Shown here one piece after another: positions 1 to 10,144 of a stretch of DNA of 64,000 bases; position 1 is the first letter of the stretch; the number at the start of each line of letters is the position of its first letter. Both the position numbers and the translations under genes were made by a program. This stretch comes from Desulfovibrio sp. Huiquan2017 (GTDB taxonomy: Bacteria > Desulfobacterota > Desulfovibrionia > Desulfovibrionales > Desulfovibrionaceae): assembly GCF_017351175.1 (NCBI RefSeq), contig NZ_JAFMPN010000002.1, forward strand, positions 124,001 through 188,000, given 5' to 3'. The notes beneath the pieces are model-generated. The model worked only from the letters and a program-made list of their open reading frames with translations. It made no database searches and was not told where the DNA came from.

Positions 1-704
1 CCGCTTCCGGCCACCTTGTGCACCCAGTCCGCGTATTTTTCCACGGTCACGGGCCACTCGCTCCAGCCTCGGTCCGAGAAGCGGAAGGCCACATCGTCGG
101 ACAGCCGGTAGTTCTTGAGCAGGGCCTTGAGCTTGGAGCAGCTTGCGGGCTGGTACACGAAGTTGGGCGAGCGCCAGCCCAGGACCTGGTCCGCGCCTTC
201 GGCCAGGATGGCCCTGTAGCCCATCTTTTCGATCTCCAGGGCCAGGTCGTTGTTGTAGATCAGCTCGGTGTTGCGGAAGGTCACGGGTTTGCTGCCGAAG
301 AATTCTTCGAGGATGCGGCTGTGCATCTTCACCTGGCGGCGGAATTCCTCCCGGGAGAAGAGGAAGGCCAGGGAGTGATAATGCGTCTCGCCGATGAACT
401 CCACGCATCCGGTGTCGGCCAGGGCCCGGAAGGAGTCCAGGACCTCGGGGCAGAACTCCTGGAACTGCTCCATGGCCACGCCGGTGATGGCGTAGGAGAT
501 GCGGAACTTTCCCTGATGTTGTTCGATGAGATCGAGCATCATTCTGTTGGCGGGCAGGTAGCACTTGTCGGCCACCTTGCGCATGATGTCGCGGTTGGCG
601 GCCTCGTCGCGGTAGTGGTGGCTGCGGCCCATCTGGAAGAAGGAATAGTCCTTGTCCAGGCGCATGGGCTGGTGGACCTGGAAGTAGAAGCAGACGGATA
701 TCAT
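1..704 (-). CDS. Glycoside hydrolase family 57 enzyme (partial)
   Basis: The first 234 residues are in the window and the C-terminus lies beyond position 1. The protein begins MISVCFYFQVHQPMR; the HQP tripeptide at residues 11-13 right after the first beta strand is a hallmark of GH57 alpha-amylase/4-alpha-glucanotransferase proteins, which act on alpha-1,4-glucans in the cytoplasm. Later segments such as ISYAITGVAMEQF and RNTELIYNND also fit GH57. The ATG at 704 overlaps the stop codon of the upstream glycosyltransferase by one base (TGATG), so the two are translationally coupled. Together with the next two genes it forms a glycogen/alpha-glucan cluster. Whether it is an amylase, a branching enzyme or a transferase cannot be told from this part. 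Confidence 0.85.
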   Translation of the reverse strand, partial: MISVCFYFQVHQPMRLDKDYSFFQMGRSHHYRDEAANRDIMRKVADKCYLPANRMMLDLIEQHQGKFRISYAITGVAMEQFQEFCPEVLDSFRALADTGCVEFIGETHYHSLAFLFSREEFRRQVKMHSRILEEFFGSKPVTFRNTELIYNNDLALEIEKMGYRAILAEGADQVLGWRSPNFVYQPASCSKLKALLKNYRLSDDVAFRFSDRGWSEWPVTVEKYADWVHKVAGS

Positions 705-1987
705 CAGCGGCCTCCGGTAAGTTGCCGGTATACATCGAGAACTTTTTCTGCGGCCCGGTCCCATTGGATTTTCTTGAGGGTTTCCCGGCCCTGTTCGATC
801 AGGGTCTCGGCCCGCTTTTCGTTGGTCAGGATGTCCTCGATCTCGTCGGCCAGGCGGTCCACGTCCCAGAAGTCCACCTTGACCGCGTGTTCCAGAATCT
901 CGGCCACGCCGGATTGCTTGGAGACGATGCACGGGACGTCGAAGACCATGGCCTCCAGCGGGGTGATGCCGAAGGGCTCGGATACGCTGGGCATGACGTA
1001 CAGGTCGCTCATGGCGTAGATGCGCTCCACATCGGTCCCCTGCACGAAGCCGGTGAAGTGGAAGCGGTCGGCCAGCCGAAGCTCGGCCATGCGCTCGACC
1101 ATGCGCGGGAACATGTCGCCGGCTCCGGCCATGGCGAAGCGCACGTCGTTGTGATTGGCCAGGACCTTGGCCGCGGCCTCCACGAAGTAGTCCGGTCCCT
1201 TCTGGAAGGTGATCCGCCCGAGGAACAGGACCAGCTTTTCCTTGAACGGCTTTTTTACGCGCAGTTGGCCCAGTCGCCGCTCCTTGGCCACGGCGTTGTG
1301 GACCACGGTGATCTTGGCCGGGTCGATGGAGTAGCGGTGGACGATGGTTTCCTTGGTGAAATGGCTGACCGCGATGATTCGGTCGGCGGCCTCGAACCCG
1401 GCGCGCTCGATGTCATAGACCTTTTGGTTGATGTGCTCGCCCGAGCGGTCGAATTCCAGGGCGTGGGCGTGGACCACGAGAGGCTTGCCCGAGACCCGCT
1501 TGGCCTCGATGCCCGCCGGGGCGGTCAGCCAGTCGTGGGCGTGGATGACGTCGAATTTCTCGGTCAGTCCCAGGTGCGCGCCGATCAGGCTGTAGCGCAC
1601 GATCTCGGCCATGAGGTTCTCGCCGTACCCGCCCTTGAAATCGTTTTTGAGCTCCCCGAAGATGTCCTCGGCGGTGACCGATTCGCTCTGTTCGAGCAGG
1701 GAGCGGTATTCCCGCTCGGTCAGGTACGGGCGCAGGGGGGAGATGACTTCGAGGACGGAAAGGCGCTCCTGGAGCTTCCGGATTTCGGTCACTCCGACCT
1801 TGGTGCGCAGGCGGTTGGCTCCGACCAGGGTCAGGTGATGGCCCTCCTCGTCGGAATCCAGCCTGGGCAGGACGAACAGGATGTCGGTGCCAAGCTGGGC
1901 CAGCCCCTTGGTCAGGCCGAGGCAGGCCGTGCCCAGGCCGCCGGAGATATATGGTGGGAATTCCCACCCGAACATGAGTACGCGCAT
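704..1987 (-). CDS. Glycogen-synthase-like glycosyltransferase (GT-B fold)
   Basis: 427 residues, a two-domain GT-B glycosyltransferase probably elongating an alpha-glucan from a nucleotide-sugar. Visible motifs are the N-terminal glycine-rich donor loop ISGGLGTA (about residues 14-21), HAHDWLT (149-155), GRITFQKG (257-264) at the start of the second Rossmann domain, and the retaining-enzyme signature EPFGITPLE (337-345) with the two conserved glutamates. The size and N-terminus resemble the shorter archaeal-type GT4/GT5 glycogen synthases rather than E. coli GlgA (about 477 residues). It lies one base before the debranching enzyme stop and is coupled to the GH57 gene, so the three genes look like one operon for storage glucan turnover. 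Confidence 0.82.
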   Translation of the reverse strand: MRVLMFGWEFPPYISGGLGTACLGLTKGLAQLGTDILFVLPRLDSDEEGHHLTLVGANRLRTKVGVTEIRKLQERLSVLEVISPLRPYLTEREYRSLLEQSESVTAEDIFGELKNDFKGGYGENLMAEIVRYSLIGAHLGLTEKFDVIHAHDWLTAPAGIEAKRVSGKPLVVHAHALEFDRSGEHINQKVYDIERAGFEAADRIIAVSHFTKETIVHRYSIDPAKITVVHNAVAKERRLGQLRVKKPFKEKLVLFLGRITFQKGPDYFVEAAAKVLANHNDVRFAMAGAGDMFPRMVERMAELRLADRFHFTGFVQGTDVERIYAMSDLYVMPSVSEPFGITPLEAMVFDVPCIVSKQSGVAEILEHAVKVDFWDVDRLADEIEDILTNEKRAETLIEQGRETLKKIQWDRAAEKVLDVYRQLTGGR

Positions 1988-1988
1988 G

Positions 1989-3947
1989 TTACTTTTCCTT
2001 GAGGAGCTTGTTCAGGCGGATGGCTTCGGCCATGGACCACGCCTGGGCCACGGCGCCCCTGGCCACGTGCGGCGGGTTGCCCGTATACAGCTCCGGCACC
2101 GCGCCGATGCAGACGTCGTCGGGGAATTCGCGCAGGATCGGCTTGAAGTATTTGCGCAGGAAGGCCTTGGCCCCGGCGCGGTCCTCGGCCTGGCGCAGCA
2201 GGGCCTGGCCGAAATGTCCGGCCAGCCAGGGCCAGACCATGCCTTGGTGATAGGCCGAGTCGCGGGTGTCGGCATCACCTTCGTAGTAGGGCGAGTAGGC
2301 CGGGTCGCGGGGCGAGAGGGTGCGCAGTCCGTAGGGCGTCAGCAGATGGGCCTGGACCACGGAGATGACCGCGCGCATATGGTGGAAGTCGAGCATGGTG
2401 TGCGGCAGGGACAGGGCGAAGATCTGATTGGGCCGGATGCGCCGGTCCTGGCCGTGTTCGTTGACCACGTCGCACAGGCAGTTGTCGCGGTCGTTCCAGA
2501 ATCGGGCCGTGAAGTGGGCCCGGAGCCGGTTGGCGGCCTCGCGGGCGCGTGCGGCAAGGACGTCATCCTCGTTCTCGGCCAGTTCCAGGAAGCAGCCCAG
2601 GGCGTTGTACCACAGGGCGTTGATCTCCACGGCCGCCCCGTGGCGCGGGGTGACCGGGCGTCCATAGGCCTGGGCGTCCATCCAGGTCAGTTGGGTATGC
2701 TCGTTGCCCGCCCAGAGGAGTCCGTCGGGGGCCAGTCCGCACAGGGGCACGCGTCCGTCCAGGTGGGCGGCCACGATGTCGCGCAAGGCCGGGTAAATCT
2801 TGTCCTTGATGAACTTTTTCGAGCCGCGTGCGCCGAGATATTCTTGCACGGCCCAGAAAAACCACAGGGAGGCGTCCACCGAGTTGTAAGCCAGGTGGTC
2901 CGAGTTCTGATCCAGGTAGTTGGGCAGCAGTCCGTCGCGGGTCAGGCCCGCGTAGGCGGCCAGGACCTCTTCGCCGAACGCCTGGCGCCCGGCGTGGAAG
3001 GTCAGGCCGGGCAGGCTGATCATGGTGTCGCGTCCCCACTCGCCGAACCAGTGGTAGCCCGCGATGACCGAGGCGAATCCCGAAGGGTTGCGGATCAGAA
3101 ATTCGCCGGAGAAATATTTGAGCCGCTGCACGGACTTGCTGCGGTCCTTGCATGCCTTGAATTCGGCCTCGCGCCGGGCGACTTCCTTCTTGCGCATGTG
3201 TTCCAGGTTGCCAAGCGGTTCCACCGAGGCGGCGAAGATCACGGGCTTGCCCTTTTCCAGGCTGGTCTCGAACATGCCGGGGCAGAACAGGTCCTCCTGA
3301 TAGTCGAAGCCCCGCGAACGCTCCTTGAGGTATTCGATGTTGTAGATCCACTTGGGCCCGGGGAAGAATTCCGAGGTCCGGTTGGTGCCCATGTACAGGG
3401 GCGGCATGCCCTCGTAGGGCTGGATTTTGCGGCCGTTCTTCTCGGGGTAGGATTTGGGCCGCAGGAACATGTTCTCGCGGGTCAGGGTGTGGATGTCCCG
3501 GTAGGCCAGGAGCGGGCGCATGCGGAGTGCCGGTTTGACCTTGCCTTCGAGCAGCTCGTAGCAGATCAGCACAGTGTTTTTGCCGTGGATCATGAGAAAG
3601 GACTTGCGAATGAGCGCGTCGCCGATGCGGTAGGTCGTGGCCGGGTAGAGGCCCTGGTCGAAGGATTCCACAAACTGGTGCCCGGTGGGGTGGTAGACGC
3701 CGGGGTATTTGTTGGACGACAGCAGGAATTCCCGGTCGTTGGCCAGAACCGAGGTTTCCAGCTTGGAGAGCAGGACGAACCGTCCCCTGGGCTCCTTGAG
3801 GGCCGCGACGAGCAGGCCGTGATATTTGCGGGTATGGCAGTTGATGATGGTGCTGGAGGCATACCCGCCCAGGCCGTTCGCGTCGATCCATTCCTTTCGG
3901 GTCGCCGTCTCGGTGTTGACGCACTCATCTCTGGAAATGTGCAGCAT
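1989..3947 (-). CDS. Amylo-alpha-1,6-glucosidase (glycogen debranching enzyme)
   Basis: 652 residues. The N-terminal part (about residues 20-60, with EWIDANGLGGYASST) matches the bacterial/archaeal GDE N-terminal domain and the C-terminal half is the (alpha/alpha)6-barrel of the GDE_C family. The near-invariant GEWGRDTMISLPGL segment (about residues 302-315) and WMDAQAYGRPVTPRHG further on support this. The enzyme hydrolyses alpha-1,6 branch points of glycogen. I chose the ATG at 3947 over a GTG nine bases upstream because AGGTGG sits five bases before it. It is the first gene of the three-gene glucan operon; the following gene begins immediately after its stop. Confidence 0.9.
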   Translation of the reverse strand: MLHISRDECVNTETATRKEWIDANGLGGYASSTIINCHTRKYHGLLVAALKEPRGRFVLLSKLETSVLANDREFLLSSNKYPGVYHPTGHQFVESFDQGLYPATTYRIGDALIRKSFLMIHGKNTVLICYELLEGKVKPALRMRPLLAYRDIHTLTRENMFLRPKSYPEKNGRKIQPYEGMPPLYMGTNRTSEFFPGPKWIYNIEYLKERSRGFDYQEDLFCPGMFETSLEKGKPVIFAASVEPLGNLEHMRKKEVARREAEFKACKDRSKSVQRLKYFSGEFLIRNPSGFASVIAGYHWFGEWGRDTMISLPGLTFHAGRQAFGEEVLAAYAGLTRDGLLPNYLDQNSDHLAYNSVDASLWFFWAVQEYLGARGSKKFIKDKIYPALRDIVAAHLDGRVPLCGLAPDGLLWAGNEHTQLTWMDAQAYGRPVTPRHGAAVEINALWYNALGCFLELAENEDDVLAARAREAANRLRAHFTARFWNDRDNCLCDVVNEHGQDRRIRPNQIFALSLPHTMLDFHHMRAVISVVQAHLLTPYGLRTLSPRDPAYSPYYEGDADTRDSAYHQGMVWPWLAGHFGQALLRQAEDRAGAKAFLRKYFKPILREFPDDVCIGAVPELYTGNPPHVARGAVAQAWSMAEAIRLNKLLKEK

Positions 3948-4148
3948 GATGACCACCTGTGAAAAGAGGTTGCGAAGATGGGAGCTGCCCCGGGAAGGGG
4001 TATTTCCGATTTTTCAATTTGATAGCAAAAACTCGCCACTTGCAAGGGAAAAATAGCTCACGAACGGAATATTCGCCAAAGCGTACGGAAAGGGAGGAGT
4101 GGGGTGCGGCGCGGCCTGCCGGGGCATCCGTTCCGCCGGGCGGAGCGC
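3948..4148 (-). promoter_or_regulatory. Upstream region of the glucan operon
   Basis: A 200-base gap between the hybrid kinase gene and the debranching gene, both on the minus strand. On the minus strand an AT-rich stretch around 4010-4055 contains TTGCAA followed about 15 bases later by TATCAA, a poor sigma-70-like match. No convincing terminator for the kinase gene is visible. Confidence 0.3.
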
Positions 4149-7100
4149 CTAGGGAATGGTTCGCCGGATGGCTTTTTCAAGGTCGGTCTTGTCCAGAGGC
4201 TTGGCGATGTAGTCGGTCATGCCCTTGTTCAGGAAGTCCTCGCGGTCGCCCTTCATTGCGTAGGCGGTCATGGCGATGATCGGGATGCCGGTCTTGTCCG
4301 GGCCCACCTCGCCCTTGCGGATGGCTTGGGCGGCCTGGACCCCGTCCATGACCGGCATCTGGACATCCATGAGGACCAGGTCGAAGGCTGCGTCGCGCAG
4401 GGCGGACAGGGCTCGCTGGCCGTTGTCCACGGCCAGGACCCGGTGTCCCATGCGTTTGAGCAGGCCGGATACGGCCAGGCTGTTGACCCGGTCGTCCTCG
4501 GCCAGGAGGATGTTCAGGGACGAAGGCGGGGCGTCTGAGAGTCGCACCACGGTGTCCGGCGGCCGGTCTCCGGCCGGTCGCAGCGGCACGCACAAGCCAA
4601 AGGTCGAGCCCAGGCCCGGTTCGCTGTCCACGGCCAGGGTCCCGCCGAGCAGGCCGACCATGCGCTTGGAGATGGCCAGTCCCAACCCGGCGCCCTGGTG
4701 GTGGCGGGTGAAACCGCCGCTGACCTGGGTGAAGTGCTCAAAGATGTTTTCCAGCTGGTCGTTGGGGATGCCTATGCCGGTGTCCGTGACCGTGAAGAGG
4801 AGGTGGACCCTGTCCGGCCGCAGCCGGGGCAGGGGCGAGACCTCCACGGTCAGCCCGCCGGTCTCGGTGTACTTGATGGCATTGCCGATGAGGTTGATGA
4901 GGACCTGCTGGATACGCGTGTCGTCCCCGAAGAGGCGGTCCGGCAGGTCTTCGGGCACGACGAATGAGAGGGTCAGATCCTTGGACCGGGCGGCCAGGGT
5001 GAACATCTGCTCCAGACCGGCCATGATGTCCCGCAGGTTCAGGAGCTCCTCGCGGATGTCCAGTTTGCCCGCCTCGATGCGGGAGAGGTCGAGGATGTCC
5101 GTGAGCAGCCGGGTCAGCCGTTGGCTGGCCTCGATGCCGTAGGTGGCGTACTCGGTCTGTTCCTCGGTCAGGTCGCTGGTGCGCAGGAGCTGAAGCATGC
5201 CCATGATGCCGTTGAGCGGGGTGCGGATCTCATGGCTCATGTTGGCCAGGAATTCGGACTTCACGCGGTTGGCGGACTCGGCCATATCCTTGGCTTCCAC
5301 CAGGGCCTGTGCGGTGCGCATCCGCTCGGAGATGTCCGAGAAGATGCAGGCGAACCGGCCGGGCGCGGGCCGGAAGGCGCTGACGTTGAAATACTTATCC
5401 TGCTCGCCGGAATAGTGCTCGAAGTGAATGGCTTCCCCGGTCAGGGCCACGTTGCCGTAGGTTTCGATCCAGTAGGGTTCGGTACCGGGGAAGACCTCCA
5501 GCACGGTCCGGCCGACGATGTCGTTCGCCTTCGTGCCGGTGAGCCGCTCGAAGGCCGGGTTGACCCGCAGGAAGCGGTAATCCACGGGCGTGCCCGCCTC
5601 GTCGAGGATGATCTCATGGGAGGCGAATCCGTCGAGCATTCGGCGGAACAGGAGCTGATACTCCTTTTCCATCGAGTGCTGGCGAGTGATGTCGCGGCTC
5701 AGGGAGAAGACCGCCTGGATCGTGCCGTTTTCGTCCCGTTCCGGGAAGAGCCGCCAGTCGAAATGATAGGACCGGCCCTCCCCATTCAGGTGGAACTGGG
5801 TGCTGAAGGGTTCGCCGGTCTCGTAGACCCGGCGGATGTGCTCATCCCAAAACGTGCACAAGTCCTCAGGGACGCCGACTTCCCGGTGGGTCTTGCCGAG
5901 GAAGTCCGACGCGGGGCTGCCGGAGATTTCAAGGATGTTTTCCGAGACGAAGAGATGGCGCGCCTCGCTGTCGAAGCGCATGACGATATCCGGCATGTTG
6001 TTGACCAGGGTGCGGTACAGATTCTCGCTCTCGTGCAGGGCCTCCTCGATGCGCTTCATCTTGGTGATGTCCATGGCCGCCGTCAGGATCACCGGCGCGC
6101 CGTCGATGTCCCGGAAGGGAACGTTGTGGACCAGCAGGGCGCTGCCGTTCGGGGTGCGGCTTTCCCAGATTTGGGCCTTGTCCGATTCCAGGACCTGGCG
6201 CATCCGTTCCCGTCCATCCGGATCGGACTCGTCGAACGAGGCCTCGTTGCGGCGAAAGTGTGCGTTGGCGAAGGTGATCTCATGGTCCCCGGTCTGTAGA
6301 TAGACGGACAGGGGCAGGTGGTTCATGAGTGAGTGCATCCATTCACGGCTGCGGGCTACCTGGGCCTCGGCCCGTTTGCGTTGCTCGATCTCCTCGCGCA
6401 GGTGGGCGGTCCGTCGGTTGACCTGGACCTTGAGAAAGATCAGCCCGCCCACGGCCATGATCAGGGCCAGGGGGAGGACGAAGACCATGGACTGCTGGGC
6501 GGTTTCCGCGAAGGAAGGATCGCTTCGGGGCAGGATGGGGCTGAACCATTTGAGGTACAGCCGGTTGTAGGTCCCGTTGGAAAAGACGATGGCCAGCCCT
6601 TCGTTCAACCGGGCCAGAAGGGCGTGGTCGTCCCTGTGCACGGCCATGCAGAACTTCTGGACGAACCCGGTCATGGCGCTGTTTCCCGGACGCAGGGTCG
6701 GATCCAGGGGGGAACGCACGTCTTCCACGTTGGTCAGCCCGAGTTTCTTGACGATCTGCCAGCCGACCACCTGCTGTACCAGGACAGCGTCGCCGCGCCC
6801 CTCCGAGAGCATGCGCATGGCCTGGCCGTAGCTCTCGGTGAGGACGAGCTTCGAGGTCAAGTGGTTGCGCACGGCGTATTCCTGGGCGGTGTCCCCGCGC
6901 ATGACCAGGACTTCCTTGTCTCGAAGGTCCGCCTCGTCGCGGATGCCCTTGGTCCCCGTGCGCACGAAGATGGAGCCGTGCATCTGCAGGTAGGGGATGG
7001 AGAAGTCGAAGTAGGCGTTGCGCTCCTGGGAATAGGAGACCAGGGGCAGGACGTCGATTTCACCGTCGGCCAACTCTCGCTTGAGGGTTGCCCATGGGCC

Positions 7101-7334
7101 GAGCTTGAAGCGGACGTCCAGCCCGACCTCGCGGGCCACGGCCTTGAGCAGGTCGACGGAAAAACCGCCGGGCGTGCCGTCGGGCAGGACCAGGGCGAGG
7201 GGAGGATAGTCCAACTCGCTGGCGGATTGGAGAACTGTGGGCACGGGCTCTTGCGCCGGGGATGCGGGGGCTGCGATTAAACAGACCAGCACTGCCGGAA
7301 GAAGACATTTTAGGATTGGGCCGAAAAAGGTCAT
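4149..7334 (-). CDS. BvgS-like hybrid sensor histidine kinase
   Basis: 1061 residues in the order signal peptide/TM, periplasmic solute-binding domain of the SBP_bac_3 type (about residues 30-265), a second TM (about 283-303), three PAS-like domains with [18 protein letters not shown] starting the first, HisKA with the H-box [16 protein letters not shown], an HATPase_c domain with N and G boxes ([16 protein letters not shown]) and a C-terminal receiver with [13 protein letters not shown]. The periplasmic domain should bind an amino-acid-like or small solute, and the output is a phosphorelay through the fused receiver. No Hpt or output regulator is adjacent, so its partner is elsewhere. I took the Met at 7334 ([10 protein letters not shown], start of a signal-peptide-like segment) rather than the Met eleven codons upstream. 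Confidence 0.85.
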   Translation of the reverse strand: MTFFGPILKCLLPAVLVCLIAAPASPAQEPVPTVLQSASELDYPPLALVLPDGTPGGFSVDLLKAVAREVGLDVRFKLGPWATLKRELADGEIDVLPLVSYSQERNAYFDFSIPYLQMHGSIFVRTGTKGIRDEADLRDKEVLVMRGDTAQEYAVRNHLTSKLVLTESYGQAMRMLSEGRGDAVLVQQVVGWQIVKKLGLTNVEDVRSPLDPTLRPGNSAMTGFVQKFCMAVHRDDHALLARLNEGLAIVFSNGTYNRLYLKWFSPILPRSDPSFAETAQQSMVFVLPLALIMAVGGLIFLKVQVNRRTAHLREEIEQRKRAEAQVARSREWMHSLMNHLPLSVYLQTGDHEITFANAHFRRNEASFDESDPDGRERMRQVLESDKAQIWESRTPNGSALLVHNVPFRDIDGAPVILTAAMDITKMKRIEEALHESENLYRTLVNNMPDIVMRFDSEARHLFVSENILEISGSPASDFLGKTHREVGVPEDLCTFWDEHIRRVYETGEPFSTQFHLNGEGRSYHFDWRLFPERDENGTIQAVFSLSRDITRQHSMEKEYQLLFRRMLDGFASHEIILDEAGTPVDYRFLRVNPAFERLTGTKANDIVGRTVLEVFPGTEPYWIETYGNVALTGEAIHFEHYSGEQDKYFNVSAFRPAPGRFACIFSDISERMRTAQALVEAKDMAESANRVKSEFLANMSHEIRTPLNGIMGMLQLLRTSDLTEEQTEYATYGIEASQRLTRLLTDILDLSRIEAGKLDIREELLNLRDIMAGLEQMFTLAARSKDLTLSFVVPEDLPDRLFGDDTRIQQVLINLIGNAIKYTETGGLTVEVSPLPRLRPDRVHLLFTVTDTGIGIPNDQLENIFEHFTQVSGGFTRHHQGAGLGLAISKRMVGLLGGTLAVDSEPGLGSTFGLCVPLRPAGDRPPDTVVRLSDAPPSSLNILLAEDDRVNSLAVSGLLKRMGHRVLAVDNGQRALSALRDAAFDLVLMDVQMPVMDGVQAAQAIRKGEVGPDKTGIPIIAMTAYAMKGDREDFLNKGMTDYIAKPLDKTDLEKAIRRTIP

Positions 7335-7440
7335 ACGGTTACCGCCGATGCCGTTCGCCCACGACACGTGGCGCGATTATCAGACTGTACAGCAACCGGC
7401 GTCCGATGCAAATAAGAAATGAACCAGGTGGGGAATGGAA

Positions 7441-7466
7441 GGGGGCCGGACCCGGGTCCGGCCCCC
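7441..7466 (-). terminator. GC-rich perfect palindrome after the hydrogenase operon
   Basis: A 26-base perfect inverted repeat (GGGGGCCGGACCC and its complement) lies just past the large-subunit stop. On the minus strand it is followed by CTTCCATTCC, not a true U-tract, so it may be a weak intrinsic terminator or a 3' stabilising hairpin. Confidence 0.55.
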
Positions 7467-7473
7467 TGAGAGG

Positions 7474-9132
7474 TCAGCGGACCTTGAACCGCCGGATGCC
7501 GCCGCTGCGGTTGTCCACCAGGTGGACCGAGCAGGCGATACACGGGTCAAAGGAGTGGATGGTCCTCAGGATTTCCACCGGACGGTCTGGGTCGGGGCAG
7601 GGACAGTTGATCAGGGACTGCTCGGCGGCGCTGAGTTTGCCCTGCTCGCAGCGAGGGCCGAGGTTCCAGGTGGACGGGACGACCATCTGGAAATTCTCGA
7701 TCCGGCCGCCCTTGATGCGAATCCAGTGGGACAGGGCCCCGCGAGTGACGCAGCAGGTGCCCACGCCCTGGGCGGTATCGACCATTTTCCACGGCTTGTA
7801 GATGGTGTCGTCGCCCGATTGGACCCGTTTCTCGGTTTCGTCGATCCAGTTCTGCATGCGGTGGATGAGCATGCGGGTCTCGATTACGCGGCAGACGGTC
7901 CGGCCCATGGTCGAGAAGAGTTGCTCCGGTTTCATGGACGCGGCCTTGAAGAAGGCGTCCAGGGCGGTCCGGGTTTCCTTCTCCTTGCGCGCGTAAGCCA
8001 GGGCGCGGCGGGCCAGGGGCCCGGTCTCCATGGCCTCGCCCTTGTAGCGGGGTGCCTTGGACCAGGAGTACTTCTCCTTGTCGTCGTAGCTCGTGTACAT
8101 GGGCTGGGTCACGCCGTCGTAAGGCTTGCGCACCTCGTCGCCTTCGTACCAGCTGCGGGCCACGTGTTCGTCGATCAAGCCCATGTCCAGCTTTTCGTGC
8201 TTGCTGAGGTCGTTGCCCCAGAGCACGCCGGATTCGAAGTAGGGATCGCGTCCGCTCTCCGGATCGTGAAACTCGGAGAAGGCAAAGAAGTTCGATGTCT
8301 TGCCGTAGGTCAGCGCCTCGGGGAAGCGTTTGGCCATGAGCAGGATGTCCGGCATCATGGCGTTGTCCACGAACTCCTTGGCCTTGGCCCAGATCTGACG
8401 GAACTGATCCACCACTTCGAGGCGCAGGCTGTCGTAGCAGGTCACGCCGCCCACGACCATGGATTGGGCGTGGGGGTTTTTGCCCGCGAACAGGGCCATG
8501 GCCCGGCCGAGTTCCAGTTGGATGCGCAAGCCCTCAATGTAATGGGCCGCCAGGATGAGGTTCTCTTCGGGCGTGCAGCGGTATACCGGATTGCCGCCCA
8601 GGAAGTAGGCGTTTTCGAGAAAGCCCAGTTGGCCGCTGGCCACGAAATGCTTGAGGCGTTTCTGGACTATGTACAGGTCGCTCGGATCGGCGGAGCGCTC
8701 GCTGGTGGCGGCCACGAGCTTGCCTGCGGCCGTGGGGTCCGCCGACAGGGCCGAGGCCATGTCGATCCAGTCCAGTCCGTGCAGGTGATAGTAGTGCACC
8801 AGGTGATCGTGGATGATCAGGGTGGACAGGATCAGATGTCGTATGAGTTGCGCCAGGGGCGGGACCTTGAGCTTCAGGGCGTCCTCGATGGCCCGGATGC
8901 TCGTCAGGGCGTGGGTGTTGGTGCAGACCCCGCAGGCCCGCTGGGTGAACAGGGGAGCGTCCTCGGGCGGCCGTCCCTTGAGGATGACCTCGATGCCCCG
9001 GAAGAGCTGGGTGGAGACCCAGGCGTTCTTGACGCGGTCGTTTTCCAGCTTCACCTCGACCTTGAGGTGCCCTTCGATTCTCGACACCGGATCGACGATC
9101 AGCCGTTTTCTAGTGCTTGTGGTCTGGCTCAT
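7474..9132 (-). CDS. hynA: Periplasmic [NiFe] hydrogenase large subunit
   Basis: 552 residues. It carries the Ni-Fe(CN)2CO site. N-terminal motif RACGVCTNTH (Cys67, Cys70) and C-terminal motif DPCIACSVH (Cys531, Cys534) supply the four cysteine ligands. The first C-terminal ligand is encoded by TGC, so this is a [NiFe] and not a [NiFeSe] enzyme. The chain continues 15 residues past His537, the usual peptide removed by the maturation protease. There is no signal peptide, as expected for a subunit exported by piggy-back with the Tat-signal small subunit. A strong Shine-Dalgarno (GGAAGGAGG) precedes the ATG. No maturation protease or hyp genes follow, so maturation factors must be encoded elsewhere. 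Confidence 0.95.
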   Translation of the reverse strand: MSQTTSTRKRLIVDPVSRIEGHLKVEVKLENDRVKNAWVSTQLFRGIEVILKGRPPEDAPLFTQRACGVCTNTHALTSIRAIEDALKLKVPPLAQLIRHLILSTLIIHDHLVHYYHLHGLDWIDMASALSADPTAAGKLVAATSERSADPSDLYIVQKRLKHFVASGQLGFLENAYFLGGNPVYRCTPEENLILAAHYIEGLRIQLELGRAMALFAGKNPHAQSMVVGGVTCYDSLRLEVVDQFRQIWAKAKEFVDNAMMPDILLMAKRFPEALTYGKTSNFFAFSEFHDPESGRDPYFESGVLWGNDLSKHEKLDMGLIDEHVARSWYEGDEVRKPYDGVTQPMYTSYDDKEKYSWSKAPRYKGEAMETGPLARRALAYARKEKETRTALDAFFKAASMKPEQLFSTMGRTVCRVIETRMLIHRMQNWIDETEKRVQSGDDTIYKPWKMVDTAQGVGTCCVTRGALSHWIRIKGGRIENFQMVVPSTWNLGPRCEQGKLSAAEQSLINCPCPDPDRPVEILRTIHSFDPCIACSVHLVDNRSGGIRRFKVR

Positions 9133-9162
9133 GCGGAATTTCCTCCTTCCGGCTGGATTGGG

Positions 9163-10128
9163 TTAACCCTTGGGGCCGTCTTCGATGGGGTGGAAGAACG
9201 GCGAGTAGTCGTCCCAGAAGTCGGGTTCGCTGCAGCCGATGCATGGGGCGCCCGCCTTGACCGGCCAGTTGACCTGATTGAACAGGGCGGTGGGACAGTT
9301 GTTGTAGGTGTATGGCCCTTTGCAGCCGAGCTGGTAGAGGCACCAGCCCTTCTTGGCCTCGGCGCTGTCGAAGCTCGGGGCGAATTCGCCCCTGTTGAAG
9401 TGTTCCTGTCGCGGGCAGTGGGCGTGCACGGTGTCTCCGTAAAACAGGGTGGGCCGGTTCCAATGGTCGAGCTTGGGCATGCCCTTGGTCAGCAGGTGGA
9501 CCACTGTCCCGACGAAGTTCATGGGGTTGGGCGGGCAGCCCGCGATGTTGATGGCGGAGACGCCCACGGCGGCCAGGGCCTGGTTAACGCCTTTGGCTCC
9601 CGAGGGATTGGGCGCGGCGGCCTGAATCCCGCCAAAGCAGGCGCAGGAGCCCATGGCGATGGTCGCCTTGGCCTTGGAGGCCACCCGGGCGCATATCTGG
9701 AACATGGTTTCCCCGCCGACCTTGCCGTATTCGCCTCCGTGGTAGGTGGGGATGCCGCCTTCGATGACGCAGATGTACCCCTCGGGGTTGGTCAGGGCCT
9801 TTTCCAGGGCGGCGTGGGCCGCCTGGCCCGAGGCGGCCATGATTGTCTCGCAATAGTCCAGGGAAATGGTGTTCATGATGATTTCGTCGAAGAAAGGCTC
9901 GTAGGCGCGCAACAGCCCTTCGGTGCAGCCCGTACATTCGGCACAATGCAGATAGACCACCGAGGGCCGTTTCTTGGCCGTGAGGGCCTCGGCGATGGCC
10001 GGGGCGAAGCCTGGCCCCATGCCCATAAACACGGCCATGGTCCCGCAGAATTTCATGAACTCGCGGCGGCTGGGCTTTGGCCCGCCCGTCAGCATCTTGA
10101 GTGAATCGAGTCGGTTCCCGTTCGGCAT
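9163..10128 (-). CDS. hynB: Periplasmic [NiFe] hydrogenase small subunit
   Basis: 321 residues. A Tat signal with RREFMK at residues 21-26 is followed by a hydrophobic stretch and an Ala-rich cleavage region. The mature part has the proximal cluster motif CAECTGC (62-68), GSCACFGG and AGCPPNP, then the medial/distal cluster ligands in CLYQLGC, NNCP and [11 protein letters not shown]; the Pro in NWPVKAG fits a medial [3Fe-4S] cluster of standard [NiFe] enzymes. It passes electrons from the Ni-Fe site to a periplasmic cytochrome, plausibly the c3 protein encoded just upstream. AAGGAGGATTGT directly before the ATG at 10128 fixes the start; a longer in-frame reading to 10380 overlaps the cytochrome gene and is not used. 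Confidence 0.95.
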   Translation of the reverse strand: MPNGNRLDSLKMLTGGPKPSRREFMKFCGTMAVFMGMGPGFAPAIAEALTAKKRPSVVYLHCAECTGCTEGLLRAYEPFFDEIIMNTISLDYCETIMAASGQAAHAALEKALTNPEGYICVIEGGIPTYHGGEYGKVGGETMFQICARVASKAKATIAMGSCACFGGIQAAAPNPSGAKGVNQALAAVGVSAINIAGCPPNPMNFVGTVVHLLTKGMPKLDHWNRPTLFYGDTVHAHCPRQEHFNRGEFAPSFDSAEAKKGWCLYQLGCKGPYTYNNCPTALFNQVNWPVKAGAPCIGCSEPDFWDDYSPFFHPIEDGPKG

Positions 10129-10144
10129 ACAATCCTCCTTGGGA

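Noticed and set aside
1881..3962. 693-codon plus-strand ORF
   Set aside because: Lies antisense to the debranching enzyme, which has family motifs and a ribosome-binding site. The plus-strand translation has low complexity typical of a high-GC shadow frame.
7474..9132. Possible [NiFeSe] hydrogenase with selenocysteine
   Set aside because: The C-terminal ligand motif is DPCIAC with a Cys codon (TGC) and no in-frame TGA, so selenocysteine is not used.
7435..10104. 889-codon plus-strand ORF opposite the hydrogenase genes
   Set aside because: Antisense shadow of two well-supported hydrogenase subunits; no motifs and no ribosome-binding site.
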